A stretch of DNA of 64,000 nt from Streptomyces sp. NRRL S-646. GTDB taxonomy: Bacteria; Actinomycetota; Actinomycetes; Streptomycetales; Streptomycetaceae. A program made the position numbers and the translations under genes. Under the pieces are notes generated by a model. It was not told the origin of the DNA. It saw only the letters and a program-made list of their open reading frames with translations, and made no database searches. Positions 9,322 to 17,392 of this stretch are shown in pieces. The stretch spans positions 127,617 through 191,616 of the forward strand of contig NZ_JODC01000016.1 of NCBI RefSeq assembly GCF_000720765.1. Direction: 5' to 3'. Numbering within the stretch: position 1 is the first letter of the stretch; every line of letters starts with the position of its first letter.

Positions 9322-9810
9322 CTAGGACGCGCCGTCGCTGGAAGCCTCGCTGCGGTGCGGCTCGAGGCGATCGACTGCTTCCTTGCTCCATGCCCGGATG
9401 ACTGATGTCTGCTCGGGCGTCAGCGAGTCGAGGAAGTGGCGGCGGATGTTGTCGCCGTGCACGAGGATGGCACTCTGGGCGGCGCGGCGGCCCTCGACGG
9501 TCAACCCGATCCCCGCGCGGCGGCCATCGGCCCCGTACTGAGTGCGTTTGACGAAGCCGCGTTTTTCCATGCGAGTCAGCTGATGTGAGACGCGGCTCTT
9601 GTCCCAGTCGAGTGACTCGGAGAGCTCGCCGACACGCATCTCGCGGCTGGCGGCCTGCCACAGTGTCACCAGCACGCTGAACTCGGCCTTCGAGATGGCG
9701 CAGTCACGCTGCAGTCCCCGCTCCAGCTTCCTGGTGAGCAAACGCTGCGCGCGCATCCAGGTATCCCAGAACTCCCACTCCTCGGGTTCCAGCGATCGCG
9801 TCTCTATCAT
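9322..9810 (-). CDS. MarR-family transcriptional regulator
   Basis: A 162-residue winged-helix regulator. The DNA-binding region spans roughly residues 45-110 (KAEFSVLVTLWQAASREMRV, SESLDWDKSRVSHQLTRMEK, FVKRTQYGADGRRAGIGLT), including the wing with the conserved D-R pair. Flanking helices should form the dimer interface. It is transcribed divergently from an NAD(P)H-dependent FMN reductase gene; the 89-bp gap contains a 40-bp perfect palindrome. This arrangement is typical of MarR repressors controlling a redox or detoxification enzyme. An ISL3 remnant abuts its 3' end but the frame is complete. Confidence 0.9.
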   Translation of the reverse strand: MIETRSLEPEEWEFWDTWMRAQRLLTRKLERGLQRDCAISKAEFSVLVTLWQAASREMRVGELSESLDWDKSRVSHQLTRMEKRGFVKRTQYGADGRRAGIGLTVEGRRAAQSAILVHGDNIRRHFLDSLTPEQTSVIRAWSKEAVDRLEPHRSEASSDGAS

Positions 9811-9853
9811 AGCGCCGAGGATACCGCGACCAGCAGAGTTGTCACCTCAACTC

Positions 9854-9893
9854 CCTCCGGTCTAGAGTTGATGCGTCAACTCTAGACCGGAGG
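9854..9893. promoter_or_regulatory. 40-bp perfect palindrome, MarR operator overlapping an SD sequence
   Basis: Two 18-bp arms (left CCTCCGGTCTAGAGTTGA, right its exact complement) flank the tetranucleotide TGCG. The core TTGATGCGTCAA looks like a MarR half-site pair. The right arm ends in GGAGG, the SD of the reductase gene starting at 9900. The site could therefore act both as a DNA operator and, if transcribed, as an RNA hairpin hiding the SD. Confidence 0.75.
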
Positions 9894-9899
9894 AAGACC

Positions 9900-10487
9900 A
9901 TGCCGCTCCGCATAGCACTCATCCTCGGAAGCACCCGCCCCGGACGCCGCGGCGACCAGATCGCCGCCTGGGCGCTGGAGGCCGCCCGTGCCCACGGCGG
10001 CGCCGACTACGAACTCATCGACCTCGCCGACCACAACCTCGGCAACCTCGACGAGCCCGGCAACCCGAACTTCCAGCAGTACCAGCACGACCACACCCGC
10101 ACGTGGGGCGCACTCATCGACAGCTTCGACGGCTACGTATTCCTCGTCCCCGAGTACAACCACTCCTACCCCGGGGCCTTGAAGAACGCCCTGGACTACA
10201 TCTACCGGGAGTGGAACGACAAGGCCGCCGGGATCATCAGCTACGGCGGTTGGGTCGCCGGGGCCCGGGCCGCGGAGGCGCTGCGGCTCGTCCTCGCCGA
10301 ACTCCAGGTGGCCACGGTCCGCGCCCAGCCCACCATCTCGATCCGCCCCTCGTTCCACACCGGCAGCTTCGTCCCCCAGCAGGGCGTCGACACCGCCGTG
10401 GACGGCATGCTCGACCAGGTGATCGCCTGGTCCGGCGCCCTGCGCGGGCTGCGCCAGGCCAAGACGCAGACGGCCACGGCTGCATGA
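9900..10487 (+). CDS. NAD(P)H-dependent FMN reductase
   Basis: A 195-residue flavodoxin-fold oxidoreductase. The phosphate-binding loop LGSTRPGRRGDQIAAWALE follows strand 1, and the isoalloxazine-contacting motif PEYNHSYPGALKNALDYIYR lies around residues 85-104, both diagnostic of the NADPH-dependent FMN/chromate/azo-reductase family. The reaction is NAD(P)H-driven reduction of flavin or of quinone, azo or metal substrates; the physiological one is unknown. The SD GGAGG (9889-9893) lies six bases upstream and inside the 40-bp palindrome, so expression is probably controlled by the divergent MarR protein. Confidence 0.9.
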   Translation: MPLRIALILGSTRPGRRGDQIAAWALEAARAHGGADYELIDLADHNLGNLDEPGNPNFQQYQHDHTRTWGALIDSFDGYVFLVPEYNHSYPGALKNALDYIYREWNDKAAGIISYGGWVAGARAAEALRLVLAELQVATVRAQPTISIRPSFHTGSFVPQQGVDTAVDGMLDQVIAWSGALRGLRQAKTQTATAA

Positions 10488-10559
10488 GGCCCAGTTCGTG
10501 GCCGATCACATGACCATGTGTGAGTGGGGCTGCCGCATGGACAGGCGTGACCGTGGGCG

Positions 10560-11672
10560 TCAAGCCGCTTCGAGGAAGGGGTAGTCGGTGTAGCCTTCCG
10601 CGCCCGGCCCGTAGAACAGTTCCGGCCGCGGCTCGTTCTCCGGGTGGCCACCCCGCCAGCGCTCGACCAGGTCAGGGTTGGCGATGAGGGCCCGGCCCAC
10701 GACCACGGCGTCGGCGTGGTCGGCCTCGAGCTGCTGGAGCGCCTCCTCGCGGGTGGTCTGCCCCCCGAAGGGACCGCTGTTGACGATCAGCTTGCCGCCG
10801 AAGCGGCGCCGCAGCTCCTGTACCAGGTCGCCGCCCGGCTCGGCGTGCAGTACGGAGAGGTAGGCCAGGCCCAGCGGGCGCAGCTGGTCCACCAGGGTGC
10901 CGTAGGTGGCCAGGACGTCGTCCCGGTCGGTCTCGAAGACGTCCCCGAGGTCGACCTCCGGCGAGATCCGCAGCCCGACCCGCTCGGCACCGACGGCCTG
11001 GGCGACCGCCGTGACGACCTCGACGACGAAGCGGGCGCGGTTCTGCGGCGAGCCGCCGTATCCATCGGTGCGCTGGTTGGCCGCCGGGGAGAGGAACTCC
11101 TGGAGCAGGTAGCCGTTGGCGCCGTGGATTTCCACGCCGTCCGCTCCCGCCTCGATGGCCCGGCGGGCCGCGGCGACGAAGTCCTCGAGGGCTGCCCGGA
11201 TCTCTGCGGTGGTCATCGCTTCCGGTACGGGGTAGGGCTGCTCGCCCTTCTCGGTGAACGTCTTGTTGTCGATGGCGATCGCGCTGGGGGCGAGGATGCG
11301 GCGTCCGCCGTTGATGTCGGGGTGGGTGCCGCGGCCGGCGTGCATGATCTGCAGGACGATGCGGCCGCCCTCGGCGTGCACCGCCTCGAACACGCGCTGC
11401 CAGCCGGCCGCCTGCTCGTCGGTGGCGATGCCCGGCTCACCGACATACCCCTGCGACGCGTGGTCGGGGTAGGTGCCCTCGGTGATGATCATTCCGACGC
11501 TCGCCCGCTGCCGGTAGTACTCGACCATCAGGCCCCCGGGGATGCCGGAGGAACCGGCCCGGACCCGGGTTATCGGTGCCATGACGATGCGATTGGCGAG
11601 CTCGATCTTCCCGAGGGAGATGGGGGAGAAAAGCGATGGAACTGGCGAAACTTCTGAAATGTTGACATTCAT
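10560..11672 (-). CDS. Old Yellow Enzyme-type alkene reductase
   Basis: A 370-residue FMN-dependent TIM-barrel enzyme reducing activated C=C bonds with NAD(P)H. The family signatures are SLGKIELANRIVMAPITRVR at the N-terminus, QIMHAGRGTHPDINGGR, VEIHGANGYLLQEFLSPAAN followed by QRTDGYGGSPQNRARF, and a C-terminal phosphate-binding VVVGRALIANPDLVERW. I chose the ATG at 11672 because the purine-only tract GAAAGAAAGAAA lies just upstream and the conserved barrel begins soon after. It is close to the FMN reductase gene but convergent with it. Both are flavin redox enzymes; a shared stress function is an inference. Confidence 0.9.
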   Translation of the reverse strand: MNVNISEVSPVPSLFSPISLGKIELANRIVMAPITRVRAGSSGIPGGLMVEYYRQRASVGMIITEGTYPDHASQGYVGEPGIATDEQAAGWQRVFEAVHAEGGRIVLQIMHAGRGTHPDINGGRRILAPSAIAIDNKTFTEKGEQPYPVPEAMTTAEIRAALEDFVAAARRAIEAGADGVEIHGANGYLLQEFLSPAANQRTDGYGGSPQNRARFVVEVVTAVAQAVGAERVGLRISPEVDLGDVFETDRDDVLATYGTLVDQLRPLGLAYLSVLHAEPGGDLVQELRRRFGGKLIVNSGPFGGQTTREEALQQLEADHADAVVVGRALIANPDLVERWRGGHPENEPRPELFYGPGAEGYTDYPFLEAA

Positions 11673-12200
11673 GGGTTTCTTTCTTTCTTTCTGCAATACG
11701 GAGGAAAACGGAATGAAGGTCTGCGACGCAGGGGGGGCCACGCTGTCCCGGCGGAGGCGCCGATACGGTCCTCGGGCAGGCGCGGGCCCGCTGACGGTGA
11801 CGCGGTTGCAGGACTGCGATCGGGGTGTAGGTGATGTTGGCGGCGAACGCGGGGGCGAACGCGGTCAGAGCCGCATCCCGTCGGCGTCGGCGTCCACGCC
11901 GGTCAAGTGCAACTGCCCGCCGAAGTACGGGCGTTCGCTCCTTGCGCACGATCAGCAGTCAGCCAGGTGACCAAGTCTTGGGTGCCGCCGCCGGAGTCGG
12001 TGCGGATCGGTGTCTGCAGGCCGCGCCGCGACCGGCTCCCTTGACGCGCCCCCGCGAAGAGGGCCGATACACGGCTGCACCTGGAACGCGCTTCCGGCGG
12101 TGGCGGGAACGGCGATCTCAGCGATCCTCACTCCCATCGCCCCGAGGCACTTCCGCCGGCCGATCGCCCATCGGACAGCCTGCTTCACGAAAGCGCGAGG
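11673..12200. other. intergenic, no gene recognised
   Basis: About 530 bases between two minus-strand enzyme genes. Open frames occur on both strands but none shows a domain, an SD or a convincing codon pattern. The promoter of the Old Yellow Enzyme gene should lie at the left end. A minus-strand piece near 12130-12185 (KQAVRWAIGRRKCLGAMGVR) may be a scar of an unknown gene. Confidence 0.4.
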
Positions 12201-13547
12201 TTAGCTGAGCGGTACGTCCGCGACACCCTTGAGGTGGCTGAACGTCTCGAGGGAATACCGGCCGTGGTACCGGCCCATGCCGCTTTCTCCGACGCCACCG
12301 AAAGGCAGGCCGGGCATGAGCAGTTGCATCACCGGCTGGCCCCAGGCGACGCCGCCGGAGGACGTCTCATTCACGAGGCGCGACTTGGCGGCCTCGGACG
12401 TGGTGAAGGCGTAGAGCGCGAGGGGCTTGTCGCGTTCATTGATGAAGGCGATGGCGGCATCGAGGTCTTCGACTTCGACGACAGCGAGGATCGGACCGAA
12501 GATCTCCTCCTGCATGACCGGCGATGCGGGGTCGACATCGGTGAGCACCGTTGGTGCGATGAACAGGTCGTCACGGTCGTGCTGGCCTCCCACCGCCGCC
12601 CGGCCGGAGTCCAGCAGAGCGGTGAGCCGGTCGAAATGCCGCTCGTTGATGATCCGGCCGAAGCCGGCTGCGGTCTGCGGAGTGGAGCCGAACTGAGCTT
12701 CGACCGCCGCGCGCAGGGCGGGAACCAGCGCGGCGGCGGTGGCAGGATCAGCCAGAACATAGTCCGGGGCTATGCACTGCTGCCCCGCGTTGCCGAACTT
12801 GGCGCCGACCAGCCGCTTCGCGGTCTCGTCCACGTCAGCGTCGGGCGCCACGAAGACCGGCGACTTACCCCCGAGTTCCAGCGTGACCGGGGTGAGGTTC
12901 TTGGCTGCCGCGGCCATGACGACCCGGCCCACCGTGCCATTGCCCGTGTAGAAGATGTGGTCGAAACGCTGTGCCAGGAGGGCCGTCGTCTCCTCGGCAC
13001 CCCCCTCGACCACGGTGAGCACGTCGGCGTCGAAGTATTCTCGCAGGAGGCGGGAAGCCACTGCCGATGTGTGCACCGAGATCTCGCTCGGCTTGGCCAC
13101 CACGGTGTTTCCCGCGGCCAGTGCGCCGATGATGGGGTCGATGAGAAGGTGCAGCGGGAAATTCCACGGAGCGATCACCAGGACGACCCCGAGCGGGTCG
13201 TACGTGGTGTATGCCGTTGTCGTGGGACCGAAGTGGGCAGGAACCTCCACCGGGCGAGGCTGAAGCCAGCTCTCGAGACTCGCCAGCGTCTCGTCGATGT
13301 CGGCGACGGTGAAGTCGATCTCCTGCGTCTTCGCCTCGGCGGCGTTCTTCCTCAGATCCGCCCAGAGCGCTTCGAGCAGCTCCTGCTCGTTCTCGACCAG
13401 CAGTGCCCGCAGCCGCCGCAGCTGGTCGATGCGCCAGTCCAGTCCGCGGGTGACGCCGGTGTTGAACGTCGCACGAAGGCGGCCGACCACCTCCGCGGCC
13501 GTTTCGGTCCGGTGCGTCCTCGACTCGGTCCCCTGTGTTGTGGTCAT
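12201..13547 (-). CDS. aldehyde dehydrogenase family protein
   Basis: A 448-residue NAD(P)-dependent aldehyde dehydrogenase. Visible motifs are LVIAPWNFPLHLLIDPIIGA (cofactor site), the general-base region VTLELGGKSPVFV with Glu, the catalytic Cys in KFGNAGQQCIAPDYVL, and EEIFGPILAVVEVED. The hydrophobic C-terminus and lack of a long N-terminal extension place it near class 3/coniferyl-aldehyde-type enzymes. I chose the ATG at 13547 because AACGGAG precedes it. It is divergent from an MmyB-type regulator gene, the usual regulator/oxidoreductase pairing, so that protein probably controls it. The natural aldehyde is unknown. Confidence 0.9.
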   Translation of the reverse strand: MTTTQGTESRTHRTETAAEVVGRLRATFNTGVTRGLDWRIDQLRRLRALLVENEQELLEALWADLRKNAAEAKTQEIDFTVADIDETLASLESWLQPRPVEVPAHFGPTTTAYTTYDPLGVVLVIAPWNFPLHLLIDPIIGALAAGNTVVAKPSEISVHTSAVASRLLREYFDADVLTVVEGGAEETTALLAQRFDHIFYTGNGTVGRVVMAAAAKNLTPVTLELGGKSPVFVAPDADVDETAKRLVGAKFGNAGQQCIAPDYVLADPATAAALVPALRAAVEAQFGSTPQTAAGFGRIINERHFDRLTALLDSGRAAVGGQHDRDDLFIAPTVLTDVDPASPVMQEEIFGPILAVVEVEDLDAAIAFINERDKPLALYAFTTSEAAKSRLVNETSSGGVAWGQPVMQLLMPGLPFGGVGESGMGRYHGRYSLETFSHLKGVADVPLS

Positions 13548-13579
13548 GGGGTGTGCTCCGTTCTTGATGCAAGCCACGC

Positions 13580-13600
13580 CCCGGCTGCCTTCCAGCCGGG
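13580..13600. promoter_or_regulatory. 8-bp inverted repeat between dehydrogenase and regulator genes
   Basis: CCCGGCTG-CCTTC-CAGCCGGG is a perfect 8-bp inverted repeat with a 5-bp spacer, 33 bp upstream of the aldehyde dehydrogenase start. It could be the operator of the divergent MmyB-type regulator or a leader hairpin. Confidence 0.35.
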
Positions 13601-13720
13601 CACGGTCTCCAGCGTGCTGGACGATCCGGTATTCACCCAGGTCACGGCTTTGTGTACATCCGCTGTGCCTACCACTGGCTGGGGCAGGCTGGTGTGCGTC
13701 CGACCGGGGATACTCGAGGC

Positions 13721-14641
13721 ATGGACGAATACCCCGAACCGGTGCACGAGCCCGCCGACGGCGCACTGGACCCGCGTGCCGAGCTCAGTGAGTTCTTGCG
13801 CACCCGTCGGGCACGGCTGAAGCCGGAGGACGTGGGCCTGCCGGACTTCGGGCGGCACCGGCGGGTGCCGGGGCTGCGCCGCGAGGAGCTGGCGCAGCTG
13901 GCCGGGGTGTCGGTGGGGTACTACACGCGCCTGGAGCAGGGCAACGGGCGGCACGTGTCGGCGGAGGTCCTCGACGCCATCGCCCGCGCGCTCAGGCTGA
14001 GCGACGCCGAGCACGCCCACCTCACACACCTGGCGAAGCCGAAACAGCAGAAGAAGAAGCCGGCCGGCCGCACCCAGCAGGTGCGGGGCCCCCTGCGGAC
14101 GCTGCTGGACACCATGGAAGGCGGCCCGGCGATCCTCGTGGGGCGGCGCTCGGACATCCTCGCCTGGAACCGGATGGCCGCGGCGGTCTTCGGCGACTGG
14201 GCCGAGCTGCCCGAGCGCGAGCGGAACTGGGCGCGGCTGGTGTTCCTCAGGCCCGAGTACCGCGACCTGTTCGTGGACTGGGAGCACAAAGCGAACGACG
14301 TCGTCTCTCAGCTGCGCATGGACGCCGGCTCCCATCCCAACGACCCCCGGCTGTCCGCGCTGGTGGGTGAACTCTCCGTGAAGAGCGAGGAGTTCAGGCG
14401 GCTGTGGGCCGCCCACGACGTCAAGGACAAGTGCCACGGCATCCAGCGCCTGCACCACCCGCTCGTCGGCGAACTCGACCTCCGCCTCGAGTCGTTCCAC
14501 CTGGCCGACGACCACGAACAGACACTGGCGACGTACCACGCCGAACCCGGTTCCCCGTCCGCGGAGGCACTACGAGTGCTGGCCAGTTGGGGCACCGACG
14601 CGACAAGGGCGGGAGCCGGGACGCCGGCACGCACGGCTTGA
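13721..14641 (+). CDS. XRE/MmyB-type transcriptional regulator
   Basis: A 306-residue regulator. Residues about 20-90 form the helix-turn-helix with the subfamily signature RRVPGLRREELAQLAGVSVG, YYTRLEQGNGRHVSAEVLDA and LRLSDAEHAHLTHLA. A linker rich in Lys/Gln follows. Residues about 120-290 form the MmyB-like ligand-binding domain (ILAWNRMAAAVFGDW, ERNWARLVFLRPEYRDLF, GELSVKSEEFRRLWAAHDV, LDLRLESFHLADD). It is divergent from the aldehyde dehydrogenase gene; such regulators commonly repress an adjacent dehydrogenase and bind a fatty-acid-like ligand in known structures. The ATG at 13721 is preceded by CGAGGC. Confidence 0.9.
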   Translation: MDEYPEPVHEPADGALDPRAELSEFLRTRRARLKPEDVGLPDFGRHRRVPGLRREELAQLAGVSVGYYTRLEQGNGRHVSAEVLDAIARALRLSDAEHAHLTHLAKPKQQKKKPAGRTQQVRGPLRTLLDTMEGGPAILVGRRSDILAWNRMAAAVFGDWAELPERERNWARLVFLRPEYRDLFVDWEHKANDVVSQLRMDAGSHPNDPRLSALVGELSVKSEEFRRLWAAHDVKDKCHGIQRLHHPLVGELDLRLESFHLADDHEQTLATYHAEPGSPSAEALRVLASWGTDATRAGAGTPARTA

Positions 14642-14728
14642 TGGACTTCCCTTGATCATCGGTAGTTGGCTGCGCGCCACGCCCGGCGTCCTTTCGCACG
14701 CCAGACGCGTCCGGGGCGCGGGCGTGCT

Positions 14729-14896
14729 GCGGGTAGGCAGTGGAAGAACGGCGGCGCCGCTGCGCAGGGCGTCGTTTTCGAGGGTCAGCTGGCGGATGGC
14801 CTCCTCGTACAGGGCGAGGGTGCGGCGCAGGTCGGTGTTCTCCTTCCGTAGTCGGCTCAGGTTGGCTTCCGTACGTACGTCGGATCCGGAGGTTTC
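14729..14896 (-). pseudogene. coiled-coil remnant of a transposon accessory protein (DUF6262/TnpC-like)
   Basis: The minus strand reads NLSRLRKENTDLRRTLALYE followed by EAIRQLTLENDALRSG. Heptad-patterned Leu, Glu and Asn of this type end the accessory proteins that accompany Tn554-like site-specific recombinases. Neither the N-terminal domain nor the neighbouring recombinases are present, so only a fragment remains. Assignment rests on a short coiled coil and is tentative. Confidence 0.4.
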
Positions 14897-14963
14897 CCGC
14901 GCAATCGCAGGCCGGGCTGGGGCCGGGATGCGGGGCCGGAAGTGCGCGTCGAACAGGCCCCGC

Positions 14964-15209
14964 CTACCAGTTCGGCGTAGGCGCGGCCGGGACGCGGGCC
15001 GGCTCGTCGGTGTCATGGCCGTAGATCCGTCCGCGCAGGAGCTGCTCGTCGTCGCTGTCCACTGCCCTCATGGGCTCGATCTCCGACGCCATGTCCCCCA
15101 AGGAGAACTGGGCATGGGCGACCTGCGCGATCAGGTCCTTGGCCTGGGTGACGAGCTGTTCGTAACGCTGCCGGGTGACGTTTCCGATCCGGTCGGTCAT
15201 GATGGTCAC
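14964..15209 (-). CDS. small hypothetical protein, possibly truncated
   Basis: An 81-residue frame: MTDRIGNVTRQRYEQLVTQA, KDLIAQVAHAQFSLGDMASE, then DDEQLLRGRIYGHDTDE. The N-terminal half resembles the start of small DNA-binding proteins of Streptomyces integrative elements. The C-terminal acidic tail instead matches the opening of the broken gene at 5559-5854, suggesting a recombination join. No SD is clear. Low confidence that it is expressed. Confidence 0.4.
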   Translation of the reverse strand: MTIMTDRIGNVTRQRYEQLVTQAKDLIAQVAHAQFSLGDMASEIEPMRAVDSDDEQLLRGRIYGHDTDEPARVPAAPTPNW

Positions 15210-15541
15210 CGCCTTGTCCTGGGTCCGGCCCGGTCACCCACACGCGGCCGAGAAGAGCAGCCGGCCCCGGTCGCCATTCACGGTGGCGCGGGCGCGACAC
15301 GCAGAGGCAGAGCGTGAGAACGCGACGCCGGGAAGCTGCGCCGCAGAGCCTGCTCCCGTACCTGGTCGGCGTCCCGTTCTGGGTTGGCCACGGCCCGGAA
15401 CAGTTCCAGGCCGGGCAGCGGCGATGGTGCTCATGGTGGTTCCGTTCTGTCTGGTGCGGGGTGCGCGTGGGATAGCGCCTGCCTGACGCAGGCCGGGGGG
15501 CCGGCGGCATGGCTGCCGCAAGGCAAAAGCAGCGGAAGAGG
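15210..15541. other. intergenic with frameshifted remnants
   Basis: On the minus strand near 15310-15430 the segment LELFRAVANPERDADQVREQ is readable after a MSTIAAARP start in another frame, so a short coding sequence has been shifted. I could not identify it. The rest shows nothing. Confidence 0.35.
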
Positions 15542-15823
15542 TCAGGCGGTGACGGAAAGGACGATCTTGCCGGTGGTGCGGCCGGTCTCGCCCCGTGTGT
15601 GAGCCCGGGCGACTTCTTCGAGGGGGAAGACCTCGTCGGCGATCACGCGCAGGCGTCCGTCCTCGACCAGGGAGGTGATCTCGCGCAGCCCCGCATGGTC
15701 GGGCTCGACGAGCATGAACACCGCCCGCACTCCAGCCGCTTCGGCCTCCTTGGCGGGGAAGGTGTCGTCCGGCGGCAGGATGGAGATCAGCGTGCCGCCC
15801 GGCCGTAGCGTTCGCAGCGACCT
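15542..15823 (-). pseudogene. C-terminal fragment of a zinc-type quinone oxidoreductase (MDR family)
   Basis: The minus strand reads SLRTLRPGGTLISILPPDDT, then HAGLREITSLVEDGRLRVIA, DEVFPLEEVARAHTRGETGR and TTGKIVLSV. This is the standard last quarter of NADPH:quinone reductase/medium-chain dehydrogenases. Everything upstream (substrate domain and Rossmann glycine motif) is absent or unreadable. It lies beside a broken WYL regulator gene on the opposite strand, consistent with a former divergent pair. Confidence 0.75.
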
Positions 15824-15994
15824 GACCCAGTCACGGCGACGGGGCGGCCCGACGTCACGTCGTCGAGGGCCGCGGTCAGGTGGAGGCGGTCGGTAGGGGC
15901 GTGCGCTGCTGGTGCGGCAACGGTGCGATGCTTTTGGGTCCGCGGGTGCCAGTGACGCCGAAAACGCGGCCAGGTCATCCTCTACAGTCCCGGT

Positions 15995-16601
15995 GTGTCG
16001 AGTACCCCGGTGCGGCTGTTGCGGTTGCTGTCCTTGCTGTCCCAACGGCCGTCATGGACGAACCGTGAGCTCGCCGAGCGCATGGAGGTCAAATGAGCGC
16101 ACCGTGCGGCGGGACGCGGCCCGGCTGCGGGACCTCGGCTACGGGGTCGAGTCCGATCCGGGTTGACCTGCCCCACGGTTTGGGTTCCAGCTGCGGTGGC
16201 TAACCTTCCGGGCAGACCGCGTGGTCGAAGCGCGGCCCACCGGGCAGCCGGTCCTGATCGAGAATCCACCGGATGCCGCTCGCATGGTGGCCGACATGCT
16301 GACCAGCGACTACCCGCTCTACGCGACCGTGGTGCTGCCGGTGCCGCTGGAGGCGGCACAGCGGCTCGTCCCGCCCGGGTCGGGCGTCCACGAGAGCGTC
16401 GGGCCGGAGGCCACCCGTGTCACCCTCGGCGGCAACGACCTGGACGAACTCGCCACCCGTCTGCTCTCACTGGCTGTGCCGCTCGCCGTGGTGGCGCCCG
16501 ACGAACTGCGCGACGTGCTACGCACACGCCTCCGCGCTCAGTTCGATGCCCTCGCCTGGGAGGACTTGGCGCGTCGACAAGGCGGCGAGCACGCGGAGTA
16601 G
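15995..16601 (+). pseudogene. WYL-domain transcriptional regulator with internal deletion
   Basis: A GTG at 15995 opens SSTPVRLLRLLSLLSQRPSW and TNRELAERMEV, the N-terminal winged helix of YafY/WYL regulators. It then shifts frame near 16090 into NERTVRRDAARLRDLGYGVE and ends at a stop. From about 16190 the C-terminal part resumes: LTFRADRVVEARPTGQPV, PPDAARMVADML, YATVVLPVPLEAAQRLVP and LRDVLRTRLRAQFDAL. The central WYL domain, roughly 150 residues, is missing. Frameshift plus deletion make it non-functional. The convergent dihydrofolate-reductase-like gene downstream is a common neighbour of WYL regulators. Confidence 0.8.
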
Positions 16602-16656
16602 CACGGGGAAGCTGCCGCCCGTCAGCTCACTTCGGCCCGGTTGCAGACGACCACCG

Positions 16657-17262
16657 CTAGTAGCTGTCGTAGCTGGGCTTACCGTTCGGCCGGTAGACGC
16701 CGACGATGGTGCCGCTCTTCGTCGTCGAGACGCTGACCGGCTCCAGCGCGGTGGGGATCGCTCCGTCGGCGAACAGCCGCTTGCCGGTGCCGATGATTAC
16801 CGGATGGATGGTCAGCCGGTACTCGTCGACAAGCTCGTGCTGCATGAGGGTCTGGGCGAGGTCGCCGCTGCCGACGACGTTTATGTCGCCGCCGTCGGAC
16901 GCTTTGAGCTCGCGTACGGCATTGGCGATGTCGCCCTCCAGCAGGGTGGAGTTCTGCCACTCGACGGACGTCAGGGTCCTCGACGCCACGTACTTGTGCA
17001 TGCTGTTCATCCGCTCAGTAAACGGGTTGTCGGGATCGGCGGTCGGCCAGTACGACGCGAAGATCTCGTACGTCTTACGGCCGAGCAGCATCGCGTCGGA
17101 GGGCTCGTACCAGCCGGCGATGGCCGCACCGACCTCGTCGTCGCTCACCGGCTTCTGCCAGCCGCCGTGCTCGAAGCCGCTCTCAGCGTCCTCGTCCGGA
17201 CCCCCCGGCGCCTGCATGACGCCGTCCAGCGTCAGGAACGTACAAACAATGATCTTGCGCAT
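16657..17262 (-). CDS. dihydrofolate reductase-like (RibD C-terminal) protein
   Basis: A 201-residue member of the YwjB/RibD-C group, which shares the dihydrofolate reductase fold and uses NADPH. Visible are MRKIIVCTFLTLDGVMQAPG, the conserved GRKTYEIFASYWP, DINVVGSGDLAQTLMQHELV and LTIHPVIIGTGKRLFADG. The substrate is generally unknown and true folate reduction is unlikely. I chose the ATG at 17262 because AAGGGAG lies 7 bases upstream. A perfect 20-bp hairpin lies upstream and may insulate it from the kinase gene. Confidence 0.85.
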   Translation of the reverse strand: MRKIIVCTFLTLDGVMQAPGGPDEDAESGFEHGGWQKPVSDDEVGAAIAGWYEPSDAMLLGRKTYEIFASYWPTADPDNPFTERMNSMHKYVASRTLTSVEWQNSTLLEGDIANAVRELKASDGGDINVVGSGDLAQTLMQHELVDEYRLTIHPVIIGTGKRLFADGAIPTALEPVSVSTTKSGTIVGVYRPNGKPSYDSY

Positions 17263-17317
17263 GGTGCGCTCCCTTCGTCGACGGGTAGACCGCACCACCG
17301 CCGGAAACTCATCGGCG

Positions 17318-17359
17318 GAACTTCTGCGGAGCAGCACTTGTGCTGCTCCGCAGAAGTTC
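17318..17359. terminator. perfect 20-bp inverted repeat with 2-base loop
   Basis: The left arm GAACTTCTGCGGAGCAGCAC is followed by TT and its exact complement. It sits 33 bp after the end of the minus-strand kinase gene and 55 bp before the start of the minus-strand dihydrofolate-reductase-like gene. Position fits a factor-independent terminator without a U tract, as often seen in Streptomyces. An operator is the alternative. Confidence 0.6.
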
Positions 17360-17392
17360 GTGGAGGAAGGCGAGCCTGGATGCGTGGGGTTG

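Noticed and set aside
12234..13820. 528-codon plus-strand frame antisense to the aldehyde dehydrogenase
   Set aside because: GC-rich third-position artefact; the minus strand carries all aldehyde dehydrogenase motifs.
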